NCBI GenBank assembly: GCA_016213595.1
Contig: JACRAA010000394.1
Coordinates: 1-7,429 of the forward strand
DNA: 7,429 nt
From: Actinomycetota bacterium
Lineage (GTDB): Bacteria; Actinomycetota; Actinomycetes; Propionibacteriales; Propionibacteriaceae
Direction: 5' to 3'
The position numbers and the translations under genes were made by a program. Each line of letters begins with the position of its first letter. The first letter of the stretch is position 1. This document shows positions 6,555 through 7,429 of the stretch, one piece after another. The notes beneath the pieces were generated by a model. It saw only the letters and a program-made list of their open reading frames with translations. It was not told where the DNA came from and did no database searches.

Positions 6555-6567
6555 GCCCTGCCAGGGC
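6555..6567. terminator. Short hairpin just after the DUF4193 stop
   Basis: GCCCT-GCC-AGGGC gives a five-pair stem with a three-base loop, two bases after the DUF4193 stop codon. There is no T-run. It may contribute to termination of DUF4193 together with the larger hairpin at 6597-6623. Confidence 0.3.
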
Positions 6568-6596
6568 TGCGTCTCGTCGCCGAGGGGCCGGATCCG

Positions 6597-6623
6597 GGAG
6601 CCGTCGCGTCTCGGACGGCCTCC
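6597..6623. terminator. Probable bidirectional hairpin between convergent DUF4193 and DUF4235 genes
   Basis: GGAG-CCGTC pairs with GACGG-C-CTCC around an eight-base loop, giving nine pairs, mostly G-C, with one bulged C at 6619. It sits eight bases beyond the DUF4235 stop (reading leftwards) and 44 bases beyond the DUF4193 stop, as expected for a shared terminator. A T-run is missing, which is common in high-GC actinobacteria. CCGGATCCGG, a ten-base palindrome, lies just upstream. Confidence 0.5.
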
Positions 6624-6631
6624 GCGTGGCG

Positions 6632-6892
6632 TCAGGAGGCCGAGCCCGCCTGCCACTGGCGGATCTTGCGGTTGGCGAACCGACCCATGAGCATCTGCGC
6701 CACGCCGACGCCGATCGACGACGCGACGAACCAGGTGACAGCCTCGCGCGTGGGGACATCGGGGTCGTGCGGGTCGGGCGGGGTATCGCCCGTAGCGACC
6801 TTCCAGAGCTTCCGGACCAGGAACTGGGCGACCAAAGTCGTGAGGGCGCCGACGAGCGCCGGGTACGCCTTCTCGAGAATCTTGTCGTTCAT
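6632..6892 (-). CDS. DUF4235 family two-helix membrane protein
   Basis: Protein of 86 residues that matches what I know of DUF4235, small actinobacterial membrane proteins of unknown function. Two hydrophobic segments are visible: about 9-28 (AYPALVGALTTLVAQFLV) and about 50-70 (EAVTWFVASSIGVGVAQMLM). Between them is a short proline- and aspartate-rich loop (GDTPPDPHDPDVP, 35-47), and the C-terminus is basic (GRFANRKIRQW, 70-80). By the positive-inside rule, RKLWK (27-31) and the basic tail suggest both ends of the loop region contact the cytoplasmic side, although this is uncertain. The ATG start is supported by AGGAGG four bases upstream and by a TAGGAT -10 candidate beyond it. It faces DUF4193 and diverges from the DUF3093 gene. 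Confidence 0.85.
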   Translation of the reverse strand: MNDKILEKAYPALVGALTTLVAQFLVRKLWKVATGDTPPDPHDPDVPTREAVTWFVASSIGVGVAQMLMGRFANRKIRQWQAGSAS

Positions 6893-6896
6893 GGAG

Positions 6897-6902
6897 CCTC
6901 CT
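6897..6902 (-). promoter_or_regulatory. Shine-Dalgarno of the DUF4235 gene
   Basis: AGGAGG on the minus strand, four bases before the ATG at 6892. It is a perfect core match and fixes the start. Confidence 0.7.
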
Positions 6903-6916
6903 GTCGCGTGGAGCCA

Positions 6917-6922
6917 ATCCTA
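6917..6922 (-). promoter_or_regulatory. Candidate -10 hexamer of the DUF4235 gene
   Basis: TAGGAT on the minus strand fits TANNNT and lies 24 bases before the ATG, leaving a leader of about 18 bases that contains the AGGAGG site. No clear -35 is visible upstream. Confidence 0.45.
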
Positions 6923-6953
6923 GGTGTGATGACGTGCCGGTGGGCCGAACCCG

Positions 6954-6967
6954 CCGGACACGTCCGG
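6954..6967. promoter_or_regulatory. Perfect inverted repeat, candidate operator before the DUF3093 gene
   Basis: CCGGAC-AC-GTCCGG has six-base arms that match perfectly around two central bases. It ends one base before the TACTCT -10 candidate of the DUF3093 gene, so it fills the -35/-10 spacer, a position typical of repressor or activator sites. It lies in the 88-base gap between two divergent genes and could act on either. Confidence 0.35.
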
Positions 6968-6968
6968 G

Positions 6969-6974
6969 TACTCT
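6969..6974 (+). promoter_or_regulatory. Candidate -10 hexamer for a leaderless DUF3093 mRNA
   Basis: TACTCT fits TANNNT and ends six bases before the GTG at 6981. No Shine-Dalgarno precedes this GTG, which supports a message starting at or next to the start codon. No consensus -35 is visible. Confidence 0.45.
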
Positions 6975-6980
6975 GACGCC

Positions 6981-7429
6981 GTGACCCACGTCGAGCACCT
7001 GAGACCGCCGATCCTGTGGTGGGTCGTCCTCGTGCTCGTGGCGGCGACGTTCGTCATCGCGGTCGCCGTGTTCCTCCCCGGGTGGGCGGTGCTCGTCAGC
7101 CTCGGCGTAGCTGCCGCTGCGGTGGTGGGGCTCCTCGCGGCGTTCACCGCGACCGTACGGGTCACCGGCGAGGGCCTCTCGGTCGGTCGGTCCACCATCG
7201 AGTGGCGGTACGTGGGCGAGGTGACCCCGCTCACGTCGGACGAGGTCCGTCGTCGGATGGGGCCCGGAGCAGACCCGCGCTCGTTCGTCGCGTACCGCTC
7301 GTTCGCGGAGCAGGCGGTCGAGATCACCGTCGACGACCTGGCCGACCCCCATCCGTACTGGCTCGTCTCGACCCACGACGCCTCCCGGCTGGCCGGAGCC
7401 ATCGAGGCGGCGAGGGCCGCGTCAGCCAC
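6981..7429 (+). CDS. DUF3093 family membrane protein, 3' end cut off
   Basis: The window holds 149 codons plus two bases; the frame is still open at the right edge, and since the family is about this length the protein is probably nearly complete. I recognise it as DUF3093, an actinobacterial family of unknown function. Two hydrophobic segments are visible, about 11-32 (ILWWVVLVLVAATFVIAVAV) and about 35-57 (WAVLVSLGVAAAAVVGLLAAF), followed by a soluble domain with strand-like stretches (TATVRVTGEGLSVGRSTIEW, 56-75) and the later PYWLVSTHDASRLAGAIEAA (125-144), whose strand then helix pattern recalls bacterial PH-like membrane proteins. The GTG start lacks a ribosome site but has TACTCT six bases upstream. 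It diverges from DUF4235. In other actinomycetes this gene often lies close to dut (dUTPase), which would be beyond the edge. Confidence 0.85.
   Translation, partial: MTHVEHLRPPILWWVVLVLVAATFVIAVAVFLPGWAVLVSLGVAAAAVVGLLAAFTATVRVTGEGLSVGRSTIEWRYVGEVTPLTSDEVRRRMGPGADPRSFVAYRSFAEQAVEITVDDLADPHPYWLVSTHDASRLAGAIEAARAASA

Noticed and set aside
6549..7376. 275-codon leftward open frame over DUF4235 and DUF3093
   Set aside because: It is Arg/Gly/Asp/His-rich with no recognisable motif, and it overlaps two genes with good starts and clear membrane segments.
6920..7429. Leftward open frame antisense to DUF3093
   Set aside because: Ala/Thr/Ser/Arg-rich with no pattern of domains, while the opposite strand encodes a convincing two-helix protein.
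1..7429. tRNA, rRNA, riboswitch, CRISPR, insertion sequence, toxin-antitoxin or phage-defence genes
   Set aside because: No cloverleaf or array, no transposase-like or terminal-repeat structure, and every gap without a gene is under 200 bases; composition is even across the window.

Overview
The window is a GC-rich stretch of ordinary-looking chromosome from an actinomycete (Actinomycetota). The set of neighbours points there: a ParC-type topoisomerase, the actinobacterial division protein SepH, and small families restricted or nearly restricted to the phylum (DUF5998, DUF4193, DUF4235, DUF3093). A Nocardioidaceae- or Micrococcales-like host fits, but this is a guess from gene content only. 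Coding density is high and no gap without a gene exceeds 200 bases.

Layout. Bases 1-2225 read leftwards: an App1-type (DUF2183) HAD phosphatase followed by the first 370 codons of the DNA topoisomerase IV A subunit (parC), which runs off the left edge. Bases 2328-4895 read rightwards as a tight three-gene unit: DUF5998, a nucleotide pyrophosphatase/alkaline-phosphatase superfamily enzyme whose start overlaps the DUF5998 stop, and a two-domain rhodanese (sulfurtransferase). The rhodanese gene meets the leftward sepH gene tail to tail across 44 bases. sepH and the rightward DUF4193 zinc-ribbon gene diverge from a 197-base control region. DUF4193 meets the leftward two-helix membrane protein DUF4235 tail to tail across a hairpin-rich gap. 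DUF4235 then diverges from a DUF3093 membrane protein that is cut by the right edge after 149 codons.

How the genes work together. No single pathway links them; it is a conserved housekeeping neighbourhood. ParC handles chromosome decatenation and SepH handles FtsZ-ring function, so two steps of the late cell cycle sit close together. The phosphatase-type enzymes (App1, pyrophosphatase) and the sulfurtransferase are plausible lipid, nucleotide or sulfur housekeeping functions with unknown in vivo substrates. DUF5998, DUF4193, DUF4235 and DUF3093 have no established role that I know of.

I found no RNA gene, CRISPR array, insertion sequence, attachment site or obvious horizontally acquired island. 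I also found no clear undescribed multi-gene system. The items most worth a second look are: -10-like hexamers placed 6-7 bases from three start codons, suggesting leaderless mRNAs; a perfect 6+6 inverted repeat just upstream of the DUF3093 -10; a Cys/His cluster beside a PH-like region in DUF5998; an unusual folded-looking segment inside the SepH linker; and the valine at the quinolone-region serine position of ParC.
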